6,799 nt of DNA from Candidatus Kaiserbacteria bacterium RIFCSPLOWO2_01_FULL_54_13 (GCA_001781685.1 MFLZ01000020.1:19356-26154); one strand, 5' to 3'; numbered from the stretch's first letter, positions 1-4,059 are shown. Numbers and translations: made by a program. The notes: generated from the sequence alone by a model not told the origin.

Positions 1-915
1 AATGGCTTCGTGCAAAACACGACACTCCTCGGAGAGGCACTCGGGAGAGTCAAGCAGAAGCTGGGCGCTGAAAGCGCCCACGTGGCGCTTCCCGAGGAAT
101 CTGCGTACGTCTTCAGCATGCACATTCCCGAGAACTCCTCGCGAGAGCAGGCACTTTCTATGGTCGAGTTTGAGCTCGAGGATCGCGTTCCCATCGCACC
201 GTCCGCAGCAGTGTATGACTTTGATGTGATTATGAGACACGATGATGGAGTAGGCGAGGAGGTCGGCGTGACCGTATTCCCGCGCGAACTGGCCGAAAGC
301 TACGCCGAATCTTTTTCTCTCGCGAAGATCCCGCTCCTCTCGCTCGAGGTAGAGGCGCGCTCCGTTGCGCGCGCAGTAACGAGTGGCGCACAGAGTGAGC
401 CGATCACGCTCTTGGTGGATTTTGGTCGTTTGCGCACCGGGTTTGCGGTCTTGAAGCGCGGTATTCCGATCTTCACTTCCACCGTTGCTGTTGGCGGCGA
501 GACGATAGATCGCGTGATTGCTGAAAAGCTTTCACTCGCACCTGAAGACGTCGACGAGTTCAAGAATGAACAGGGGTTTCTCGCGGCAGGCGGCAAGAAC
601 TCCCCCGGTGTTGAGGTGATCACTGGTACCGTGTCAGCGCTCGCCGACGAGGTCGTACGGCACTTCCACTACTGGGACACGCGAAGAAACGAGCGGGGAG
701 AGCGTATGACGCCGGTCGAGCGGGTTTTTCTTGTTGGCGGCAGCGCGAATTTGAAAGGTTTGGGTGATTATGTCGCTGCCCGCGTCCAGGCCGAAGTGCT
801 GCGACCCAACGTGTGGCAGAATGTATGTTCGTTCGACGATTACATCCCGCCGATCGATCGCAGGAGGTCGCTCCGCTTTGCGACTGCGGTTGGCCTCGCG
901 TTGAGAAGCTTTTGA
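1..915 (+). CDS. pilM: Type IV pilus assembly protein PilM, 5'-truncated by window edge
   Basis: This is an actin-like ATPase of the type IV pilus inner-membrane platform. In the cytoplasm PilM binds the N-terminal tail of PilN. The frame is open to base 1, so the gene starts outside the window; the GTG at 10 is only an internal codon. Counting residues from that GTG, 'HVALPEE' (24-30) to 'VYDFDVI' (68-74) matches the PilM segment with an LPE-like strand and an E/IP motif. A phosphate-binding 'LLVDFG' lies at 134-139, 'VAVGGETID' at 159-167, an adenosine-motif 'VFLVGGSANLKGLG' at 239-252, and 'FATAVGLALR' ends the protein. By comparison with typical ~350-residue PilM proteins, roughly 60-80 N-terminal residues are missing. 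The stop is 2 bases before the pilN start, so the genes are probably one operon. FtsA/MreB-type relatives are less likely given the neighbours. Confidence 0.9.
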   Translation, partial: NGFVQNTTLLGEALGRVKQKLGAESAHVALPEESAYVFSMHIPENSSREQALSMVEFELEDRVPIAPSAAVYDFDVIMRHDDGVGEEVGVTVFPRELAESYAESFSLAKIPLLSLEVEARSVARAVTSGAQSEPITLLVDFGRLRTGFAVLKRGIPIFTSTVAVGGETIDRVIAEKLSLAPEDVDEFKNEQGFLAAGGKNSPGVEVITGTVSALADEVVRHFHYWDTRRNERGERMTPVERVFLVGGSANLKGLGDYVAARVQAEVLRPNVWQNVCSFDDYIPPIDRRRSLRFATAVGLALRSF

Positions 916-917
916 CT

Positions 918-1439
918 ATGTCGAATCTCCTTCCGATGGAATCATTGCAGGCTGTGCGCAATGCCCATAGAGCACGCTTTGTTCTCGTCGGCTCTCTCAT
1001 TGTGATCGTATGTGGCGCAGTCGCTCTTCTCGCGCTCGTGCCGGCATACGCGATAGTACGCTCTGGGCACGCTGCCATCGATGATCCTTTACAGACGGTG
1101 TCGTTGCCGCCGAGTACAGACAGAGATGACGTCATGCGAGCGCAGGCCCTGGTGAGAGAGCTCCGGCCGGTCGCGTCTTCGACGACGTCGGCTCTCCAGA
1201 TTCTCGGCAGTGTTCTCTCTGCGCGGCCTCCGGGGATCACCATCTCAAGCATGAGCTTTGCGCGCGGGGACCCGGGGACGATTGTGGTTAGTGGAGTGGC
1301 GCCCTCTCGAGACGAGGTCAATGCGTATCGCGCGGCCCTTTCGAAGGACTCGCGTTTCAAGACCGTATCGGTGCCGATAGGCATTCTCTCGATCCCTGAA
1401 GGTGGTCGCTTCAGCGTGACGCTCACGGGTACGTTTTGA
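918..1439 (+). CDS. pilN: PilN-like type IV pilus assembly membrane protein
   Basis: A 173-residue bitopic inner-membrane protein. PilN proteins bind PilM through a cytoplasmic N-terminal 'NLLP' motif and pair with PilO in the periplasm or extracytoplasmic space. Here 'SNLLP' is at residues 2-6, one transmembrane helix spans about 21-46, and the C-terminal part (about 107-173, 'GITISSMSF...VVSGVA...SVTLTGTF') has the beta-alpha-beta look of the PilN fold. The frame is open further upstream, but the ATG at 918 keeps the NLLP motif at the N-terminus and falls 2 bases after the pilM stop. No good Shine-Dalgarno is visible, and coupling to pilM translation is likely. The periplasmic coiled part is shorter than in proteobacterial PilN. 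The assignment rests on NLLP, topology and gene order. Confidence 0.8.
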   Translation: MSNLLPMESLQAVRNAHRARFVLVGSLIVIVCGAVALLALVPAYAIVRSGHAAIDDPLQTVSLPPSTDRDDVMRAQALVRELRPVASSTTSALQILGSVLSARPPGITISSMSFARGDPGTIVVSGVAPSRDEVNAYRAALSKDSRFKTVSVPIGILSIPEGGRFSVTLTGTF

Positions 1440-1443
1440 ATCT

Positions 1444-2001
1444 ATGGCGCACTACCTCTCGTTGCAGTTTATTTCTTGGGGGGCGCTCGCTGTCGCAATA
1501 GCGCTCTGGGCTGGAGTCGGATTCTTTGCGTGGACTATCGCGAAGGAAGAGTCTGCGCACGCCTCGCGCGCGGCAGAAGAAGTGGAGGAGTCGGTACTAC
1601 AGTCTGCTATACTGCGTCTCCATGCTCTCGCGCGCGAGACAAAAGACGCCCGTGCGAGATTGGAAGGAATCGCCCGGAGGGACGTTGTAGAGATTCTCGA
1701 CTCGATCGAGGGAGTAGCGCGAGACTCGGGAGTTCCGATAAAGATCGGGCAGGCACTTGCGGCCTCTTCCGACCCTAGTTCTCCGCTTCGCATGGCGTCG
1801 TTCGTCATAGAGGCCGAGGGGACATTTGCGCAGGTTGCACACGTCGCCTCTCTTCTCGAGTCATTCCCGATGCCTTCTTCTGTAAATGAGCTGCAGTTCG
1901 AGCAGCTGCCCGGGAGTACGGGGGCGAAGAAATCCAAGGGGAACATATGGCGCGTCGTCGCGCGCATGCGGTTCTTCACGACCGTGGACTTTCCAACATG
2001 A
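1444..2001 (+). CDS. pilO: PilO-like type IV pilus assembly membrane protein
   Basis: A 185-residue protein with one transmembrane helix at about 11-33, an Ala/Glu-rich coiled-coil stretch at about 34-80, and a C-terminal domain at about 95-185. That domain contains 'VIEAEGTFAQVAHVASLLES' (121-140) and a final 'WRVVARMRFFTTV' strand (169-181). This helix, coil and ferredoxin-like order is the PilO plan; PilO dimerises with PilN to link the cytoplasmic PilM ring to the outside. The start at 1444 is 4 bases after the pilN stop, and the stop overlaps the next gene as ATGA. Sequence identity to known PilO is not obvious by eye, so the name rests on topology, the GTF-x-x-V segment and position after pilMN. 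A generic GspM-like protein is the alternative. Confidence 0.72.
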   Translation: MAHYLSLQFISWGALAVAIALWAGVGFFAWTIAKEESAHASRAAEEVEESVLQSAILRLHALARETKDARARLEGIARRDVVEILDSIEGVARDSGVPIKIGQALAASSDPSSPLRMASFVIEAEGTFAQVAHVASLLESFPMPSSVNELQFEQLPGSTGAKKSKGNIWRVVARMRFFTTVDFPT

Positions 2002-2333
2002 GGTTAATTACCAACATGTGGGCGCATACGCGCGATCTGTGGGGATATCGGCATGAACCGGAGCGTCTTCGAATACTTGCCGACTTCTACTGGCGCGTGC
2101 TTCTTGTACTTGCGGTGAGTATTGTTGTGGGTGCGGCCTTGTACGGAGGCATGAAGCTTCTAACGGCGCTTGGCAGTGGAGAAGGAGAAATAACGCTCTC
2201 GCCGAGCGGGGGCGGAGGCGCCGTGCTCAATCGAGCGGATTTGCAGGCGACACTCGAGGGATTTGCCACGCGGCAGGCGCAGTATGAATTTCTCAAGAAG
2301 AATGCGCCCAAGATCGCCGACCCTTCAAAATAG
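1998..2333 (+). CDS. Small single-pass membrane protein at the end of the pilMNO cluster
   Basis: A 111-residue protein of unrecognised family. About 32 cytoplasmic, charged residues ('HTRDLWGYRHEPERLR') precede one transmembrane helix at about 33-55. A Gly/Ser-rich linker with GGGG at 71-74 follows, then a short predicted helix ('DLQATLEGFATRQAQYEFLK', 81-100). The start is set by the ATGA overlap with the pilO-like stop (ATG 1998-2000, TGA 1999-2001), which implies translational coupling; the frame is open upstream but no earlier start fits as well. It occupies the place where pilP follows pilO in classical operons, but it has no lipobox or PilP domain that I can see, so the role as a pilus accessory protein is inference from position only. 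Confidence 0.75.
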   Translation: MRLITNMWAHTRDLWGYRHEPERLRILADFYWRVLLVLAVSIVVGAALYGGMKLLTALGSGEGEITLSPSGGGGAVLNRADLQATLEGFATRQAQYEFLKKNAPKIADPSK

Positions 2334-2344
2334 AGGCCGAAAGT

Positions 2345-2350
2345 TATAGG
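2345..2350 (+). promoter_or_regulatory. Possible -10 box ahead of the tRNA-fragment array
   Basis: TATAGG within 'GTTATAGGAT' ends about 10 bases before the tRNA-like 5' end at 2361, the right distance for a tRNA-type transcript start. The upstream -35 match is poor, so this is a weak candidate for the promoter of the array and the tRNA-Arg gene. Confidence 0.3.
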
Positions 2351-2360
2351 ATGGGGACAC

Positions 2361-2428
2361 GCCCCTGTAGCTTAACCCCGACGCTGCTTTGCAGGTAGGG
2401 GAGCCGACCGAAGCGTCGGCTTGGATAG
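2361..2428 (+). pseudogene. tRNA 5'-end fragment interrupted by palindromic element (unit A)
   Basis: Bases 2361-2375 read like the acceptor, U8-A9 and D-stem start of a tRNA (GCCCCTGTAGCTTAA). The 46-base element 2376-2421 follows, and 2422-2428 (TGGATAG) continue like the second half of a tRNA D-loop. No anticodon arm, T-arm or 3' acceptor strand follows; the sequence runs into a separate hairpin. This looks like a tRNA relic split by an insertion in the D-loop, but a structured non-tRNA RNA that happens to start like a tRNA cannot be excluded. Confidence 0.45.
2374..2425 (+). repeat. Palindromic 52-base repeat, copy A
   Basis: This copy matches 2478-2529 at 49 of 52 positions, exactly 104 bases apart. 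The differences are T/C at 2390, A/C at 2397 and G/T at 2400. The outer arms CCGACGCT (2378-2385) and AGCGTCGG (2412-2419) are perfect complements. The inner arms GGTAGG and CCGACC carry one mismatch that is a proper pair in the other copy. It may be a REP-like or MITE-like element, or part of an RNA. Confidence 0.85.
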
Positions 2429-2450
2429 ACCCCGACGTGTTCGTCGGGGT
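2429..2450 (+). repeat. Perfect 9-bp hairpin related to the palindromic repeat
   Basis: The arm ACCCCGACG (2429-2437), loop TGTT and arm CGTCGGGGT (2442-2450) form a perfect stem. The left arm equals the first bases of both 52-base repeats. The following bases are AAAATGCAAAATAA rather than a T-run, so on the + strand it is not a standard intrinsic terminator. Confidence 0.75.
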
Positions 2451-2464
2451 AAAATGCAAAATAA

Positions 2465-2543
2465 CCCCTCGTAGTTCAACCCCGACGCTGCTTCGCAGGT
2501 CGGTGAGCCGACCGAAGCGTCGGCTTGGACAGGGCCGAGGGGA
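2465..2543 (+). pseudogene. tRNA-Arg relic with D-loop insertion and lost anticodon/T arms (unit B)
   Basis: Bases 2465-2479 (CCCCTCGTAGTTCAA) are identical to the first 15 bases of the intact tRNA-Arg at 2552. The 46-base element 2480-2525 then interrupts the D-loop, TGGACAGGGC follows, and CGAGGGGA (2536-2543) is identical to the 3' acceptor strand plus discriminator of the same tRNA. The anticodon and T arms are absent. As RNA it would close with the 7-bp acceptor helix, a 6-bp helix GTTCAA/TTGGAC (2474-2479 with 2525-2530, one G-U) and the 8-bp CCGACGCT/AGCGTCGG helix. It is either a broken tRNA copy or a tRNA-derived structured RNA. Confidence 0.5.
2478..2529 (+). repeat. Palindromic 52-base repeat, copy B
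   Basis: This is the second copy of the element at 2374-2425. Here the pairing is better: outer arms CCGACGCT (2482-2489) and AGCGTCGG (2516-2523), with an inner perfect hairpin GGTCGG-TGAG-CCGACC (2498-2513). A short CTGC-TTC-GCAG hairpin (2488-2498) is an alternative that would give a three-way-junction shape. Confidence 0.85.
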
Positions 2544-2551
2544 GAGAGCAG

Positions 2552-2624
2552 CCCCTCGTAGTTCAATGGATCAGAACACCGGACTTCTAAGCCGGTCATG
2601 TAGGTTCGATTCCTACCGAGGGGA
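2552..2624 (+). tRNA. tRNA-Arg (anticodon TCT)
   Basis: A complete cloverleaf. The acceptor CCCCTCG (2552-2558) pairs with CGAGGGG (2617-2623), and the discriminator A is 2624. The D-stem is GTTC/GAAC. The anticodon loop CTTCTAA (2584-2590) gives TCT at 2586-2588, decoding AGA. The anticodon stem CCGGA/GCCGG has an A-G mismatch next to the loop. The T-arm GTAGG-TTCGATT-CCTAC is perfect. CCA is not encoded. The gene starts only 9 bases after unit B of the array, and its 3' acceptor strand doubles as the apparent ribosome binding site of the next gene. Confidence 0.93.
2618..2623 (+). promoter_or_regulatory. Shine-Dalgarno-like GAGGGG inside the tRNA-Arg acceptor stem
   Basis: GAGGGG ends 5 bases before the ATG at 2629, good Shine-Dalgarno spacing, and is at the same time the 3' strand of the tRNA-Arg acceptor helix. 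On an unprocessed transcript it would be paired in the tRNA fold; after 3' processing it would be lost from the mRNA. Confidence 0.45.
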
Positions 2625-2628
2625 TGAC

Positions 2629-2889
2629 ATGGCTTGGGTATATATTTTGCAGACGAAGAATGGTCAATACTACATCGGCAGTACAACCGATTTGGAGAGA
2701 CGCATCAGGCAACACATGCATGGACATACTCGCACGACAAATCGTCTTCAGCTTAGTGCCGTCGCTTTGAAGCAAGAATACAAGACGATAGAAGATGCAC
2801 GTAATGTCGAACGGAAAATCAAAAAAATGAAGCGTAAGGACTACATTGAGAAAATGATAAAAGACGGGTACATTAAGGTTGCACCTTAA
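2629..2889 (+). CDS. Small single-domain GIY-YIG endonuclease-like protein
   Basis: An 86-residue protein that is essentially one GIY-YIG nuclease domain, like the UvrC-N/YhbQ/Slx1-type stand-alone proteins common in bacteria. The first motif is 'VYI' (4-6), the second 'YIG' (15-17), the expected catalytic Arg is R25 in 'LERRIRQH', and the metal-binding Glu is E61 in 'ARNVERKIKKM'. A Lys-rich tail suggests nucleic-acid binding. The first in-frame ATG ahead of the domain, at 2629, gives a normal family length; the open frame further upstream runs through the tRNA and repeats and is not coding. It sits 4 bases after tRNA-Arg and 1 base before tRNA-Val. Its A-rich, Lys-rich codon use differs from the GC-rich neighbours, suggesting later arrival. 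The substrate is unknown. Confidence 0.88.
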   Translation: MAWVYILQTKNGQYYIGSTTDLERRIRQHMHGHTRTTNRLQLSAVALKQEYKTIEDARNVERKIKKMKRKDYIEKMIKDGYIKVAP

Positions 2890-2890
2890 T

Positions 2891-2962
2891 GCGCGCTTAG
2901 CTCAGTGGTAGAGCAACGCTTTTACACAGCGAAGGTCGGGGGTTCGAATCCCTCAGCGCGCA
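2891..2962 (+). tRNA. tRNA-Val (anticodon TAC)
   Basis: The acceptor GCGCGCT (2891-2897) pairs perfectly with AGCGCGC (2955-2961), with discriminator A at 2962. The D-arm is GCTC/GAGC. The anticodon loop TTTACAC (2921-2927) carries TAC at 2923-2925, decoding GTA and, with a modified wobble base, other GTN codons. The anticodon stem has an A-A mismatch at its outer end. The T-arm GGGGG-TTCGAAT-CCCTC has one G-U pair. CCA is not encoded; CCCCG follows directly. Confidence 0.94.
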
Positions 2963-2975
2963 CCCCGTTAGAAGT
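2963..2975 (+). repeat. Left arm of 13-bp inverted repeat
   Basis: CCCCGTTAGAAGT directly abuts the tRNA-Val 3' end and is the exact reverse complement of 3045-3057. The 69 bases between the arms hold the presumed acylphosphatase promoter, ribosome binding site and start codon. Confidence 0.85.
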
Positions 2976-2998
2976 CAGCGAATATTGATTATGCATGA

Positions 2999-3026
2999 TT
3001 GTGTATCCTCGTGAGAGGAGTATCGT
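2999..3026 (+). promoter_or_regulatory. Candidate acylphosphatase promoter and hairpin-covered SD
   Basis: TTGTGT (2999-3004) and TATCGT (3021-3026) are a weak -35/-10 pair with a 16-base spacer, and the -10 ends 6 bases before the ATG at 3033. Between them GAGGAG (3015-3020) could act as a Shine-Dalgarno on a longer transcript, 12 bases from the ATG, but it is the 3' arm of a 5-bp hairpin TCCTC-GTGA-GAGGA (3006-3019). Confidence 0.35.
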
Positions 3027-3032
3027 AATTTT

Positions 3033-3341
3033 ATGGAATACGAAACTTCTAACGGGGCGCACATGGAGATAGAAGAAATTCGGTGCGTCGTGCGGGGCAA
3101 GGTGCAAGGCGTTTTTTATCGCGACTTTGTCGCAAAGCACGCACGGCACTTGGCGCTCACCGGATACGTGCGCAATGCGCCGAACTTCACTGTCGAGGTT
3201 GTCGCGCAAGGGTACCGTGACAGCTTGGAGAAATTTCTCACACATATCCGCAAGGGCCCGTTTCTCGCGCGCGTGTCGGACGTGGACGTCGAGTGGCGAG
3301 AACCAACCGAGCAGTACGAATCGTTCAACGTTGTTTTCTAG
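3033..3341 (+). CDS. acyP: Acylphosphatase
   Basis: A small cytosolic enzyme that hydrolyses acyl phosphates such as carbamoyl phosphate or 1,3-bisphosphoglycerate. Counting from the in-frame ATG at 3063, the signature 'VRGKVQGVFYRDF' is at 10-22 with catalytic Arg20, and 'LTGYVRNAPN' carries catalytic Asn38; the rest follows the alpha/beta sandwich pattern to 'SFNVVF'. From 3063 the protein has 92 residues, the usual family length. From 3033 it has 102, with an added 'MEYETSNGAH'. I annotate 3033 because a -10-like box and a GAGGAG lie before it and nothing recognisable precedes 3063, but the start remains uncertain. The right arm of the inverted repeat falls within those extra codons. The usual glycine after 'VQGV' is replaced by Phe. 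Confidence 0.9.
   Translation: MEYETSNGAHMEIEEIRCVVRGKVQGVFYRDFVAKHARHLALTGYVRNAPNFTVEVVAQGYRDSLEKFLTHIRKGPFLARVSDVDVEWREPTEQYESFNVVF
3045..3057 (-). repeat. Right arm of 13-bp inverted repeat
   Basis: ACTTCTAACGGGG pairs perfectly with 2963-2975. It lies inside the first codons of the acylphosphatase reading frame if the 3033 start is used, or just upstream of the ATG at 3063 if that one is used. Confidence 0.85.
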
Positions 3342-3359
3342 CCCACGTCCTGTTATAGT
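3331..3359 (+). promoter_or_regulatory. rplS promoter with extended -10, leaderless geometry
   Basis: The -35 TTGTTT (3331-3336), a 17-base spacer and the extended -10 TG-T-TATAGT (3351-3359) make a near-consensus housekeeping promoter. Only 8 bases separate the -10 from the rplS ATG at 3368, so transcription should start at or next to the ATG, giving a leaderless mRNA. No Shine-Dalgarno is present in the 8 bases. The -35 overlaps the end of the acylphosphatase gene. Confidence 0.75.
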
Positions 3360-3367
3360 CTCGCTTT

Positions 3368-3829
3368 ATGGCAATCAAAATTTCACCCGTAGATATGGAT
3401 GCGCGGAGAAATCTCGACCTCCGGCCGGGAGACACGGTGCGGGTGTGGCAGAAGATCGAAGAGGAGAAAGGGAAGAATCGCCTGCAGGCGTTTGAGGGTT
3501 TGGTTTTAGCGCGGAAGCACGGGAGGGAGCCGGGTGCTACATTCACAGTGCGCCGCGTACTCTCCGGCGTTGGTGTGGAGAAAATCTTCCCACTCTACTC
3601 TCCGATGGTAGACAAAATCGAGATTCTGAAGCGCTCCCGCGTGCGCAGGGCAAAGCTTTATTACATCCGCGACAAGGTCTCGCGCGAAGCGCGACGGCAA
3701 TTGCGCCGCACGCGTTTGATGAGCAGCATTCCTGCGCCAGAATCAAAACTCGAAGCTGAAGCGGAAGCAGAAGTGCGCGAGGAGAGTGAGCCAGTTTCCG
3801 CTGAAACTGGTACTCCCGAACAAAAGTAG
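3368..3829 (+). CDS. rplS: 50S ribosomal protein L19
   Basis: L19 of the large ribosomal subunit, located at the 30S-50S interface. 'RPGDTVRVWQKI' (19-30), 'RLQAFEGLVLARK' (38-50), 'TFTVRRVLSGVGVEKIFPLY' (58-77), 'SPMVDKIEILKR' (78-89) and 'VRRAKLYYIRDK' (92-103) are the family signature in order. The protein has 153 residues against about 115 in most bacteria. The N-terminus is short, and the extra length is a C-terminal Glu/Ala-rich tail (about 121-153) with low complexity. The ATG is fixed by the promoter 8 bases upstream and by the conserved 'ISPVDM' beginning. It is transcribed on its own promoter, and tRNA-Leu follows after 17 bases. The tail is common in style among reduced genomes but of unknown role. 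Confidence 0.97.
   Translation: MAIKISPVDMDARRNLDLRPGDTVRVWQKIEEEKGKNRLQAFEGLVLARKHGREPGATFTVRRVLSGVGVEKIFPLYSPMVDKIEILKRSRVRRAKLYYIRDKVSREARRQLRRTRLMSSIPAPESKLEAEAEAEVREESEPVSAETGTPEQK
3791..3810 (+). repeat. Perfect 7-bp hairpin in the 3' end of rplS
   Basis: CCAGTTT (3791-3797), loop CCGCTG and AAACTGG (3804-3810) form a perfect stem inside the codons for the acidic tail, 19 bases before the stop. No T-run follows, so it is unlikely to be a terminator. It could protect or pause the transcript, or be chance. Confidence 0.5.
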
Positions 3830-3830
3830 G

Positions 3831-3836
3831 TATATT
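3831..3836 (+). promoter_or_regulatory. Possible -10 box for tRNA-Leu
   Basis: TATATT lies 10 bases before the tRNA-Leu 5' end, directly after the rplS stop codon. No clear -35 is seen, so the tRNA may instead be read through from rplS. Confidence 0.35.
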
Positions 3837-3846
3837 TACTATTGCT

Positions 3847-3930
3847 GCGCGGGTGGTGGAATTAGCAGACACGTGAGTTCGAGGGGCTCATGCCAGCAAT
3901 GGCGTGCAGGTGCAAGTCCTGTCCCGCGCA
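3847..3930 (+). tRNA. tRNA-Leu (anticodon GAG), with non-canonical residues
   Basis: A class II tRNA. The acceptor GCGCGGG (3847-3853) pairs with CCCGCGC (3923-3929), with discriminator A at 3930. The D-stem is GTG/CAC. The anticodon stem TGAGT/GCTCA (last pair T-G) holds loop TCGAGGG (3879-3885) with GAG at 3881-3883, decoding CTC and CTT. The variable arm is GCCA-GCAA-TGGC. Leu identity is supported by A73, the long variable arm and the D-arm form. Three positions are odd: base 33 is C (3880) instead of U, base 55 is G (3912; the T-loop reads TGCAAGT) instead of U, and base 18 is A instead of G ('AATTAG' in the D-loop). CCA is not encoded. Stems are intact, so it is probably functional. Confidence 0.85.
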
Positions 3931-3978
3931 CAGCGAACGAACGTGAGCGAGCACGGGAAGATTTGCACGGGAGAGGGT

Positions 3979-3998
3979 CGGAGAACGGGAGTTCTCCG
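3979..3998. repeat. 8-bp hairpin with GGGA loop in the convergent intergenic region
   Basis: CGGAGAAC (3979-3986), GGGA (a GNRA-type loop) and GTTCTCCG (3991-3998) form a perfect stem. It lies between tRNA-Leu and the end of the minus-strand gene. No T-run follows on either strand, so it may be a processing or protection structure rather than a classical terminator. Confidence 0.6.
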
Positions 3999-4010
3999 TG
4001 GAGGAAGGAA

Positions 4011-4042
4011 TGGGAAAACCGAGGGTTTCCCAGTTGTGTTTG
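4011..4042 (+). terminator. Candidate weak terminator downstream of tRNA-Leu
   Basis: TGGGAAA (4011-4017) pairs with TTTCCCA (4026-4032) around an 8-base loop and is followed on the + strand by GTTGTGTTTG, which is T-rich but interrupted. On the opposite strand the same stem is followed by TTCCTTCC. It could serve both converging transcripts. The tail is weak. Confidence 0.35.
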
Positions 4043-4059
4043 TCCTGTCCCGCGTACCA
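4042..4059 (+). repeat. Direct repeat of the tRNA-Leu 3' end
   Basis: GTCCTGTCCCGCG (4042-4054) is identical to 3916-3928 of tRNA-Leu, the T-stem 3' strand and most of the acceptor strand. It continues TACCA, resembling an acceptor end with an encoded CCA. The sequence before it does not form a T-arm, so it is a 3'-end copy only: a tRNA relic, or a remnant of an att-like site. Confidence 0.5.

Noticed and set aside
620..1426. Long minus-strand open frame opposite pilM/pilN
   Set aside because: It is Arg/Ser/Thr-rich with no recognisable domain and lies antisense to well-supported coding sequence; a by-product of GC-rich codons.
2361..2543. CRISPR-like array
   Set aside because: There are only two copies, they are imperfect and palindromic, and they are linked to tRNA fragments. 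There is no regular spacer series and no cas gene.
2389..2628. N-terminal extension of the GIY-YIG frame
   Set aside because: The upstream frame runs through the palindromic repeat and the whole tRNA-Arg gene; the domain starts right after the ATG at 2629.
3847..3930. Reading the class II tRNA as tRNA-Ser with anticodon CGA
   Set aside because: Placing U33 at 3879 breaks the anticodon stem, and the A73 discriminator and D-arm fit leucine.
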